Positions 1 to 5,612 of a DNA stretch of 5,700 nt are shown in pieces; the first letter of the stretch is position 1; each line of letters opens with the position of its first letter. The notes under the pieces were generated by a model. That model saw nothing but the letters and a program-made list of their open reading frames with translations, searched no databases and was not told where the DNA came from. The stretch is from contig JALUYN010000598.1 of assembly GCA_027012915.1 (NCBI GenBank), positions 1-5,700 of the forward strand, given 5' to 3'. Origin of the DNA: Cellvibrionaceae bacterium (GTDB taxonomy: Bacteria > Pseudomonadota > Gammaproteobacteria > Pseudomonadales > Cellvibrionaceae). The position numbers were made by a program, and so were the translations under genes.

Positions 1-1456
1 CGTAGTCAAAAGCGCGAGCCAGAGTCTCATCGCTGGTTTTCTCACCGGTGATGATTTCTACCAGAGGCATCTTGTCTACTGGAGAAAAGAAGTGGATACC
101 GATGAAATTTTCTGGCTTGGCACTGGATTCAGCCAACTGAGTGATCGGCAGAGTTGAAGTGTTGGAACCCCAAACACCGTTCTCGGCCAGACGAGGTTCG
201 GTAGACTTGTTGATCTTGTGCTTGAGTTCCATATTTTCAAATACGGCCTCAATGATCAGATCGCAGCCTTCCAGATCCGCATCGTCAGCAGTAGCGGTGA
301 TCAGTCCAAGGATATCGGCCTTCTTCTCTTCGGTCATGCGACCACGAGATACACGCTTGTCGAGCAGCTTTTCGGAGTAGGCTTTACCTTTGTCCGCGGC
401 TTCCTGAGAAATATCCTTCAGAACCACTTCGATACCAGACATGGCAGAAGAGTAGGCAATGCCCTGCCCCATCATACCGGCGCCCAGGATACCAACTTTG
501 GATACTTTGGACTTTGGCTCGTCTTTTGGACGGCTGCCACCACCATTGACCTTGTTCAGTTGGAAGAAGAAGGTGGTGATCATGTTCTTCGCCTGAGGAG
601 TCTTGCACGCCAGATAAGCGAAGTTACGCGCTTCGATGGTCTGAGCGTTGTCGAAGTCCAAACGTGCAGCTTCAACAGCAGCATCCAGAATCATTTCTGG
701 CGCAGGCAACAGACCGCGAGTTTTTTGACGCAGCATGGCAGGAGCCATGGTAATGGTTTGCGCCAGTTTCGGGCTGTTGGCGTTGCCGCCAGGAATGCGG
801 AAGCCTTTGCGGTCCCATGGCTGAACAGCAGCTTCTTCGTTATCCTTGTTCTCTTTGATCCAGGCTTTGGCGCGAGGTACCAGTTCATCCAGAGACTCAA
901 CAGTCTCGTGAATCAGACCGGCTTTCAGAGCCTTGGAAGCGTCAACTTTCTTGCCTTCCAGCAGATATGGCAGCGCGTCTGTCAGACCCAACAGGTTAAC
1001 CATACGTACAACACCGCCACCGCCAGGTAACAGACCCAGGCCGACTTCCGGCAGACCAATTTGAACTGCTTTGCTGTCCAGTGCCACACGATGATTACAG
1101 GACAAGCAAATCTCGAAACCGCCACCCAGAGCCGCACCATTAATGGCAGCTACAACCGGAACAGGCAGTTTTTCCAGACGGCGCAGACGCTCTTTGGTAG
1201 CCACGATACCGTGGAAGAACTCTTCAGTCTCTTCTTCTTTTACCGCCAACAGCATGTTCAGGTCACCGCCAGCAAAGAAAGTGTCTTTGGCAGAAGCGAA
1301 AACCACACCGGTCAGACCGGTTTCGGCCTCCAGTTTTTCAACGGTCTCGTTCATTGCCACGTTGTACTCTTCGTTCATGGCATTCACAGGACCGGTCATG
1401 TCCATAGTGACGGTTACGATACCGTCGGCATCTTTCTCGTACTTAAATACACTCAT
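1..1456 (-). CDS. fadB: FadB-type multifunctional enoyl-CoA hydratase / 3-hydroxyacyl-CoA dehydrogenase, 3' end cut by the window edge
   Basis: This is the alpha subunit of a fatty-acid beta-oxidation complex. It hydrates trans-2-enoyl-CoA to L-3-hydroxyacyl-CoA and oxidises that with NAD+ to 3-ketoacyl-CoA in the cytoplasm. The first 485 codons are present with no stop; relatives are about 715-730 aa, so roughly a third is missing. Residues ~1-190 form a crotonase domain: oxyanion-hole motif AGGDL (62-66), NGAALGGGFE (106-115) and LPEVGLGLLPGGGG (135-148), with expected catalytic Glu115 and Glu137. Residues ~318-485 start the NAD-binding dehydrogenase domain: GxGxxG as GAGMMG (325-330), then GIHFFSPVDKMPLVE with expected catalytic His455 and Glu467. 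These are 12 residues apart, as in E. coli FadB (His450/Glu462). ATG at 1456 is preceded by AAGG about 10 nt upstream. It lies 31 nt after the thiolase gene, so co-transcription is very likely. The symbol is by family; fadJ is an alternative label. Confidence 0.95.
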   Translation of the reverse strand, partial: MSVFKYEKDADGIVTVTMDMTGPVNAMNEEYNVAMNETVEKLEAETGLTGVVFASAKDTFFAGGDLNMLLAVKEEETEEFFHGIVATKERLRRLEKLPVPVVAAINGAALGGGFEICLSCNHRVALDSKAVQIGLPEVGLGLLPGGGGVVRMVNLLGLTDALPYLLEGKKVDASKALKAGLIHETVESLDELVPRAKAWIKENKDNEEAAVQPWDRKGFRIPGGNANSPKLAQTITMAPAMLRQKTRGLLPAPEMILDAAVEAARLDFDNAQTIEARNFAYLACKTPQAKNMITTFFFQLNKVNGGGSRPKDEPKSKVSKVGILGAGMMGQGIAYSSAMSGIEVVLKDISQEAADKGKAYSEKLLDKRVSRGRMTEEKKADILGLITATADDADLEGCDLIIEAVFENMELKHKINKSTEPRLAENGVWGSNTSTLPITQLAESSAKPENFIGIHFFSPVDKMPLVEIITGEKTSDETLARAFDY

Positions 1457-1487
1457 GATTCTTTTACCTTAAATTCGTATCCGTCGA

Positions 1488-2696
1488 TTACACACGTTCG
1501 ATGATGGTGGAAATACCCATACCGCCACCCACACACAGAGACAGCATGGCGCGCTTCTTACCAGTGCGCTCCAGCTCATCCAGCATGGTGCTGACCAGCA
1601 TGGCACCAGTGGCACCCAGAGGGTGGCCCATAGCGATGGCACCGCCGTTTACGTTGGTGATTTCGTGAGAGATATCCAGGTCTTTCATGTAACGCATGGC
1701 AACAGAAGCGAAGGCTTCGTTGATTTCCCACAGGTCGATGTCGGATTTTTTCAGACCGGCTTTCTTCAGACACTTTTCAGCAGCTGGGCCAGGACCGGTC
1801 AGCATGATGATGGGATCAGTTGCCAGTACCGCAGTTGCAACAACGCGACCTCGCGGTGTCAGCCCCAAATCTTTACCGGCTTTTTCGCTACCCAACAGGA
1901 TGGCGGCAGAGCCGTCAACGATGCCGGAGGAGTTACCAGGAGTGTGAACGTGGTTGATCTTGTCAACGGTGGTGTACTTGCGCAGAGCCACATCGTCAAA
2001 GCCAAACTGGCCCATCATTTCGAAGGAAGCTTTCAGCTTGCCCAGACCTTCTACGGTGGTATCAGGCTTAATAAAATCGTCTTTTTCCAGGATCATCAAA
2101 CCATTGCGATCGCGAACAGGTACAACAGACTTGTCGAAGTAGCCGTTATCACGAGCGTGCGCAGCGCGCTTCTGGGACTCCATGGCGTAGGCGTCTACGT
2201 CTTCACGGCTCCAGCCTTCCAGGGTCGCAATCAAATCAGCGCCAATACCTTGAGGTACGAAACCGGTCTTCATAGCGAATTCAGGATCGCCCGCCATGGC
2301 ACCACCATTAGAACCCATAGGCACGCGAGACATGCATTCAACACCACCGGCAACAATCATGTCTTCCCATCCGGAAGCAACGCGAGCGGCTGCAGTGTTA
2401 AAGGCTTCCAGACCGGAGGCGCAGAAGCGGTCCAGCTGGACGCCCGCTACAGACTCGTCCCAATCGGCGTTTTGAGCGATCATTTTGGCAACATCACTGC
2501 CCTGCTCACCAATAGGCGTTACACAACCGAATACCACATCGTCTACGTAGGAAGTATCGAGGTCATGACGAGATTGCAGTTCACGCAGAAGGCCTGCACC
2601 CAAATCGATTGGCTTTACGGTATGCAAAGAACCGTCTTTTTTTCCTTTACTTCGCGGAGTTCTCACCGCGTCGTAGATGTAAGCGTTATTCGCCAT
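1488..2696 (-). CDS. fadA: Acetyl-CoA C-acyltransferase (FadA-type thiolase, beta subunit of the fatty-acid oxidation complex)
   Basis: The 402-aa product is a degradative thiolase that cleaves 3-ketoacyl-CoA with CoA to acetyl-CoA and a shortened acyl-CoA. The family signature is complete. The nucleophile Cys92 lies in [10 protein letters not shown] (89-98), NEAFA is at 326-330, [15 protein letters not shown] (351-365) carries His358, and the second acid/base Cys388 is in LCVGGGMG (387-394). The length suits a bacterial thiolase of about 390-405 aa and is shorter than FadI (about 436). The segment around 120-160 ([16 protein letters not shown], then [17 protein letters not shown]) and the [16 protein letters not shown] segment closely match my memory of mycobacterial FadA (Rv0859) rather than E. 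coli FadA. ATG at 2696 has a good Shine-Dalgarno, GAGGTG, at 2701-2706. It is the first gene of the pair, so the operon promoter should lie in 2697-3282. Catalytic class is certain; chain-length preference cannot be read. Confidence 0.96.
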   Translation of the reverse strand: MANNAYIYDAVRTPRSKGKKDGSLHTVKPIDLGAGLLRELQSRHDLDTSYVDDVVFGCVTPIGEQGSDVAKMIAQNADWDESVAGVQLDRFCASGLEAFNTAAARVASGWEDMIVAGGVECMSRVPMGSNGGAMAGDPEFAMKTGFVPQGIGADLIATLEGWSREDVDAYAMESQKRAAHARDNGYFDKSVVPVRDRNGLMILEKDDFIKPDTTVEGLGKLKASFEMMGQFGFDDVALRKYTTVDKINHVHTPGNSSGIVDGSAAILLGSEKAGKDLGLTPRGRVVATAVLATDPIIMLTGPGPAAEKCLKKAGLKKSDIDLWEINEAFASVAMRYMKDLDISHEITNVNGGAIAMGHPLGATGAMLVSTMLDELERTGKKRAMLSLCVGGGMGISTIIERV

Positions 2697-2845
2697 AGTT
2701 CACCTCTAGGTTAGTTTGTGATGATCAATTCCCGGAACACGTGGCACTGCAGATGCAGCGTCCCTGATGCTCTCAGATTGAAGACCATGGAGTTTGCGAG
2801 AACCCCCAATGCCTTACATTGACTCAAACGAGCAGAAACGTTGAC

Positions 2846-2873
2846 ATTCTTTGCCAGCCTTAATTTATGTCAC
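2846..2873 (-). promoter_or_regulatory. Candidate sigma-70 promoter for the fadA-fadB operon
   Basis: On the minus strand GTGACA (2868-2873, five of six bases of the -35 consensus) is followed after 16 bp by AAGAAT (2846-2851, four of six of the -10 consensus). Transcription would start near 2839 and give a leader of about 140 nt before the fadA start. It is the best match I found in the right orientation, but each hexamer is imperfect and the call is inference. Confidence 0.3.
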
Positions 2874-2928
2874 CAATAGACAATTGGACTGAGCGTTTAG
2901 GATAGTTCAGAGGGATTTTTTCGCCATT

Positions 2929-2965
2929 TTTCAAACACTTATTTGAAACGCAACGCACATGCGTT
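2929..2965. promoter_or_regulatory. Two adjacent perfect dyads, possible operators
   Basis: TTTCAAA at 2929-2935 and TTTGAAA at 2942-2948 form a perfect 7+7 inverted repeat around a 6-bp centre. Three bases further on, AACGCA (2952-2957) and TGCGTT (2960-2965) form a perfect 6+6 inverted repeat around CA. Such spacing suits binding sites for dimeric regulators in a divergent promoter region. The sites lie about 60-100 bp upstream of the candidate fadA -35. No regulator gene is in the window and I cannot assign a family; the fatty-acid regulators FadR and PsrA are natural guesses from context, but neither motif is a clear match. Confidence 0.35.
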
Positions 2966-3138
2966 CACGCCCCTGTCAGCTCAAAATCATTAGAAAATTT
3001 ATCCATAGGCTGGAGATTTTTTAGAGTTGCAAGGCTTAAAAAACCATAACGAACGCTAGTTTCTTAGCTCGCAACCTAAGTGTCGCCTCGCTCGACAGGC
3101 CACGGCCAATCCCAGCTGCGGTATTTGTCACAAAAAAC

Positions 3139-3154
3139 TGTGAAATCTGTCATA
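3139..3154. promoter_or_regulatory. CRP/Vfr-like binding site candidate
   Basis: TGTGA-AATCTG-TCATA matches nine of the ten core bases of the CRP-family consensus TGTGA-N6-TCACA. Its centre is about 136 bp upstream of the start codon at 3283 and about 75 bp upstream of the start expected from the sigma-28-like element at 3207-3214. An overlapping TCACA-N6-TGTGA element (3128-3143) shares its left arm but has the halves in the opposite order. The match is visible in the sequence; regulation by a CRP homologue is inference. Confidence 0.35.
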
Positions 3155-3186
3155 TGAGAGACACAAACCCACATTACCTTTTCGTC

Positions 3187-3214
3187 TAACAGGATCTCTT
3201 CCGGGCGCCGATAA
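3187..3214 (+). promoter_or_regulatory. Candidate sigma-28 (FliA) promoter upstream of the exported-protein gene
   Basis: GCCGATAA at 3207-3214 is an exact copy of the -10 octamer of the flagellar sigma factor FliA. Upstream, TAAC at 3187-3190 matches three of four bases of the core -35 TAAA, with 16 bp between, one more than the usual 15. Orientation is correct for the gene starting at 3283, giving a leader of about 60 nt. The -35 is imperfect and no motility gene is nearby, so this stays a candidate. Confidence 0.35.
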
Positions 3215-3282
3215 AAACAGTAAAGATAAGCCATACTTTGGATAAGGCCTGATCATCAAAAAAGGCTCCAGGAGTTGGGATT

Positions 3283-3807
3283 ATGAATAAACGAAAAATG
3301 ACGTATTACTCAACACTAAAGCACCGCCTGAATGGAGTGATCACGACTCTGTTACTGATAGCAGCGGGATTCGCAAGTACGCTGAGCCACGGAGGTCAAA
3401 CCTCCAGCGCACTGGTGCTTCCGGATGATATGAACTACTACAACCCGCTTAAACACGGGCGTGAGGACGACTCTCAGTGGATTCGCTCGACAGGCATGAG
3501 TAGTGAGGAACTGCTGCGTTCTGCGGGCCATATTCGTTCACAGGACATGTCGCAGCAACAGCGAGCACTCAACCATCAATGGTTGCTGCAGCAAGATCAT
3601 CAAGACGTGCGCATTGGTGGAAAAGTGGTCTCCAAGCTGGTGAAAATGGGATTCCGAACCTACTGGGACGGCGTACGCAACAAACACTACAGAGATAATA
3701 AAGCCGTGCCTACCAGTAACGGCAATGGCCAGATCACCCAGGATGTGGACTACAAAATTCGCCTTTCGGGCGACAAGCTGAAACTGTCTGTCAGCTACGA
3801 ATTCTGA
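3283..3807 (+). CDS. Exported protein of unknown function with a C-terminal beta-signal-like end
   Basis: I do not recognise this 174-aa protein. The start is well supported: AGGAG at 3270-3274 lies 8 nt before ATG. The N-terminus is basic (residues 1-15) and followed by a hydrophobic stretch (about 18-34, VITTLLLIAAGFASTL), as in a Sec signal peptide; cleavage after Ala31 or Gly37 is plausible. Residues 50-110 are polar, rich in Gln, Ser, His and Asp, and probably helical. Residues 111-136 (IGGKVVSKLVKMGFRTYW and onward) are basic and amphipathic. After a Gly/Asn/Ser-rich linker (144-150), two short beta-strands follow: DVDYKIRL (154-161) and DKLKLSVSYEF (164-174). The last strand has Leu, Leu, Val, Tyr and Phe at alternating positions and ends in Phe, like an outer-membrane C-terminal signal. 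One hairpin is too little for a barrel. The RDD gene follows 60 bp downstream on the same strand; whether they share a transcript is unclear. Confidence 0.85.
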   Translation: MNKRKMTYYSTLKHRLNGVITTLLLIAAGFASTLSHGGQTSSALVLPDDMNYYNPLKHGREDDSQWIRSTGMSSEELLRSAGHIRSQDMSQQQRALNHQWLLQQDHQDVRIGGKVVSKLVKMGFRTYWDGVRNKHYRDNKAVPTSNGNGQITQDVDYKIRLSGDKLKLSVSYEF

Positions 3808-3829
3808 GGCGTGTATCCTCAATACCATC

Positions 3830-3838
3830 TGTTACAAT
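3830..3838 (+). promoter_or_regulatory. Extended -10 promoter candidate for the RDD-family gene
   Basis: TG-T-TACAAT is an extended -10 element (TGn followed by five of six bases of TATAAT). The -35 region at 3810-3815 is poor, which extended -10 promoters tolerate. The start would be near 3845, inside the left arm of the adjacent hairpin, leaving a leader of about 23 nt. Confidence 0.35.
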
Positions 3839-3841
3839 AAC

Positions 3842-3860
3842 GCCCGCATTTTTAGCGGGC
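3842..3860. terminator. Short GC-rich hairpin between the exported-protein and RDD genes, terminator-like
   Basis: GCCCGC (3842-3847) and GCGGGC (3855-3860) form a perfect 6-bp stem with a 7-nt T-rich loop. It is 34 nt past the stop of the upstream gene and 7 nt before the RDD start. A clear run of T is missing after the stem on either strand (TCTGTT on plus, TTATTGT on minus), so termination would be weak. Being so close to the RDD start, it could instead block the ribosome on read-through transcripts. Confidence 0.4.
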
Positions 3861-3867
3861 TCTGTTA

Positions 3868-4422
3868 ATGTCTAAAACCAAATCACGCAGCAAATCCAAA
3901 AAGGCCACTCCGGCCTCTAGCACCCAAACAGCATCCTCTTCAGAGGCGGTACCCATCGCGGGACTGATGCGACGTCTGGCCGCCATGGTCTACGATGGCC
4001 TGGTTATGATGGCCGTACTCATGGCCTACGGTGCTATTGCCCTGACCGTTAAATATCAACTGCTGCAGTTTCCCTACGAAAGCGGCGACAAAATGGAGCT
4101 GGGGCCTGTGGGTTTTGCGCTCATGCTGGTTGTGGTCGTGCTCTTCAACGCCTTCTTCTGGCGCCGCGGTGGACAGACCGTCGGCATGAAAGCCTGGCGC
4201 CTGAAAGTGGTCGATAACGAAGGAAATACGCCCTCATGGGCTCAGTGCGTTAAACGCTGTGTGTTTGCGTGGTTGTCCTTCGCCCTGGGTGGGCTGGGCT
4301 ATTGGTGGTGTCTGATCGACGGCAACAGTATGAGCGCTCACGATCACCTCAGCGGTACTCAGGTTGTGGTACTGCCGAAACCTAAGGCAAAACCCAAGAA
4401 GCTGCCCAAGTTAATGAAGTGA
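3868..4422 (+). CDS. RDD-family integral inner-membrane protein
   Basis: The 184-aa product is a small membrane protein of the RDD family; some members are linked to ion or proton exchange, but most have no known role. A basic Ser/Lys-rich tail (1-20) precedes the domain. The name-giving residues are present: Arg35/Arg36 in LMRRLAAMVYD, Asp43 in the same motif, and Asp159 in SAHDHLSGT. The typical loop RRGGQTVGMKAWRLKVV (99-115) follows the second membrane segment. Three hydrophobic segments lie near 44-62, 80-98 and 132-149. The C-terminus (170-184) is Lys/Pro-rich, so both tails are probably cytoplasmic. ATG at 3868 lacks a clear Shine-Dalgarno; Met34 is a possible later start, but it would sit on the conserved RR motif, so I keep the first. 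The gene is convergent with lptG. Confidence 0.93.
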   Translation: MSKTKSRSKSKKATPASSTQTASSSEAVPIAGLMRRLAAMVYDGLVMMAVLMAYGAIALTVKYQLLQFPYESGDKMELGPVGFALMLVVVVLFNAFFWRRGGQTVGMKAWRLKVVDNEGNTPSWAQCVKRCVFAWLSFALGGLGYWWCLIDGNSMSAHDHLSGTQVVVLPKPKAKPKKLPKLMK

Positions 4423-4431
4423 GCATATTTA

Positions 4432-4488
4432 GTGCCTTGGAGCGGAAATGTTGCCAGTTTCACTAGATTCCCGCTTGCCCCAAGGCAC
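4432..4488. terminator. 57-bp imperfect hairpin between convergent RDD gene and lptG, possible bidirectional terminator
   Basis: GTGCCTTGG (4432-4440) pairs perfectly with CCAAGGCAC (4480-4488). The stem continues inward with AGCGG (4441-4445) against CCGCT (4471-4475), with four unpaired bases (4476-4479) on one side only. That makes 14 bp around a 25-nt loop. It starts 10 nt past the RDD stop and lies 62 nt past the lptG stop in the other direction. There is no T run after it on plus; on minus it is followed by TAAATAT. Its place between convergent genes suggests 3'-end formation or RNA protection for both. Confidence 0.5.
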
Positions 4489-4526
4489 CCTATCTAGGCA
4501 GTTCACCTTGTACGTGGCAATGATGG

Positions 4527-4551
4527 AGTTCGCGTAAAAACAGCGCGAACT
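4527..4551 (-). terminator. Hairpin overlapping the lptG stop codon, terminator-like
   Basis: AGTTCGCG (4527-4534) and CGCGAACT (4544-4551) form a perfect 8-bp stem around a 9-nt loop. The right arm covers two bases of the lptG stop codon. On the minus strand no T run follows, so this is a weak or factor-dependent terminator, or a 3'-end stabiliser of the lptFG transcript. Confidence 0.45.
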
Positions 4552-5611
4552 AGTTAGCTCGCCGCAGCAGGACTATGCCAATCACGAAACAAATCATTAG
4601 CGGGATAGAAACGCCCAACAAGGGTGGAAAGCCGAATACCAAACTGGAAGGTCCGAGCAGGTCCTGACTGGTACGGAACACAATACCGACGATAACACCC
4701 GAGAATATTCGATACCCCATGGTCACCTCACGCAGGGGACCAAACACAAAAGATATAGCAATCAACACCAAACTAGCAGTCGCCAGAGGCTGCATTATTT
4801 TCTTCCAAAATGCCAGGCGGTACTCGGCATTCTCCAATCCCTGTTGATTCAAATAATTGGAATAAGAGTACAGATCCGCAATGGATAGTGCGTCAGGACT
4901 CAGCACCAGAACATTCAACAATTCCGGGGATAGCTCCGTGTTCCAGCGTCGCTGCGCAAACTGATGCAGGGTCATTTCACCGTTTTCAAAGACGGTCTCG
5001 CGTCCGCCCTCTTCCAGCCAGTACCCTGACTGATAAATGGCCGACTCAGAAAAACTCGAGGACTCAATCAAACCGTCGTCGTCAAAACGATAACGGGTGA
5101 CTCCGTAGAGCTTGCCGTTGGGCAGTACGGCATTGAAATGCATGTACTCGTTGCCCTCACGATTCCACAAGCCATGGCGCGATTCCAACGCCTTGGTATC
5201 ACCCAGAGCAATGGCCCGCCTGCTCTCTCCGATCTGATCAGTCAGAGGCGTAACGTATTCGCCCAGCAACAGGCCCACCACAATAAAGGCCAACGCAGGC
5301 TTCATCACTGCCCAGGTAATTTGCGCAATCGACACGCCCGCAGCACGCATCACCACCAACTCGCTGGAGCTGGCCAAAATGCCCAAACCTATAAGGCAGC
5401 CCACCAGAGCGGAAAACGGTAATTGTTCGTAGATACTGCTGGGCATGGTGGTGGCGACATAGCGCAGCGCCTCGACAAAGTCGTAATCACCATCGAGTTG
5501 CGACAACTCATCCACCAAAGCTGCAATGGAATCCAACCCGACAATAACCAGGAGCACCATTAAAATCGCAGCGATAACCGTGCGTGCAATGTATCGATTG
5601 AGCTTGCGCAT
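4550..5611 (-). CDS. lptG: LptG, permease subunit of the LptB2FG lipopolysaccharide export transporter
   Basis: LptG pairs with LptF and the ATPase LptB in the inner membrane to extract lipopolysaccharide and pass it to the periplasmic Lpt bridge. The 353-aa length fits the family (E. coli 360). The N-terminus MRKLNRYIARTVIAAIL is the family's start. Membrane segments lie near 12-32, 61-81 and 100-120, a periplasmic beta-rich domain spans about 130-250, and three further segments lie near 272-290, 302-320 and 330-350. SSELVVMRAAGVS (82-94) is the coupling helix that docks on LptB, with its conserved Glu84. I chose ATG at 5611. A GTG at 5623 would add four residues but sits directly on the GGAGG ribosome binding site and cannot use it. 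The start is one base after the lptF stop, so translation is probably coupled. Confidence 0.96.
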   Translation of the reverse strand: MRKLNRYIARTVIAAILMVLLVIVGLDSIAALVDELSQLDGDYDFVEALRYVATTMPSSIYEQLPFSALVGCLIGLGILASSSELVVMRAAGVSIAQITWAVMKPALAFIVVGLLLGEYVTPLTDQIGESRRAIALGDTKALESRHGLWNREGNEYMHFNAVLPNGKLYGVTRYRFDDDGLIESSSFSESAIYQSGYWLEEGGRETVFENGEMTLHQFAQRRWNTELSPELLNVLVLSPDALSIADLYSYSNYLNQQGLENAEYRLAFWKKIMQPLATASLVLIAISFVFGPLREVTMGYRIFSGVIVGIVFRTSQDLLGPSSLVFGFPPLLGVSIPLMICFVIGIVLLRRAN

Positions 5612-5612
5612 A

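Larger units (their letters stand above)
2697..3282. other. 586-bp divergent intergenic region between fadA (minus) and an exported-protein gene (plus)
   Basis: No convincing gene is present; the only short ORFs (about 11-12 codons at 3154-3189 and 2867-2905) have no ribosome binding site. The stretch is more AT-rich than the flanking genes and contains several dyads: CTGCA-GA-TGCAG (2747-2758), TTTCAAA-N6-TTTGAAA (2929-2948), AACGCA-CA-TGCGTT (2952-2965), and two small back-to-back stems at 3063-3080 and 3081-3097. A TTGACA hexamer at 2841-2846 reads rightward but has only a poor -10 (TTTATG, 17-bp spacing). It must hold the promoters and operators of both divergent genes. Separate entries cover the best candidates. 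The length is large for two promoters, so an unannotated small RNA cannot be excluded. Confidence 0.7.

Noticed and set aside
218..1030. 270-codon open frame on the plus strand opposite fadB
   Set aside because: It is antisense to the hydratase/dehydrogenase reading frame, which is continuous and rich in family motifs. The antisense product shows no domain or ribosome site.
1061..1504. 147-codon open frame on the plus strand crossing the fadA-fadB junction
   Set aside because: It is antisense to both genes and Phe/His/Thr-rich as expected of a shadow frame; it resembles no known family.
1623..2714. 363-codon open frame on the plus strand opposite fadA
   Set aside because: It lies wholly antisense to a thiolase with all catalytic motifs, has no recognisable domain, and is explained by the biased codon use of the sense gene.
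2841..2869. Rightward TTGACA with TTTATG as a promoter for the exported-protein gene
   Set aside because: The -10 is poor and it is over 400 bp from the start codon. The area is better explained as the leftward fadA promoter region, though a small RNA start cannot be ruled out.
3017..3043. TTTTTTA / TAAAAAA inverted repeat as a terminator
   Set aside because: The stem is pure A-T with a 13-nt loop and no gene ends nearby, so it would be an unstable structure expected in AT-rich DNA.
3063..3097. Two back-to-back 5-bp stems (CTTAG/CTAAG and TGTCG/CGACA)
   Set aside because: Five-base stems with 7-8-nt loops are common by chance in a 586-bp gap, and nothing links them to a gene end or start.
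3154..3189. 11-codon ORF in the intergenic region
   Set aside because: It has no Shine-Dalgarno and is too short to support; it also overlaps the CRP-like and sigma-28-like elements.
3538..3828. 96-codon open frame on the minus strand opposite the exported-protein gene
   Set aside because: The plus-strand gene has a good ribosome site, signal peptide and sensible composition; the reverse frame has none of these.
4420..4552. attC-like recombination site between RDD and lptG
   Set aside because: The hairpin lacks the conserved GTTRRRY/RYYYAAC core sites, and no integrase or cassette genes are near.
5138..5422. 94-codon plus-strand open frame inside lptG
   Set aside because: It is a shadow of the lptG frame and rich in Gln, His and Arg with no family resemblance.
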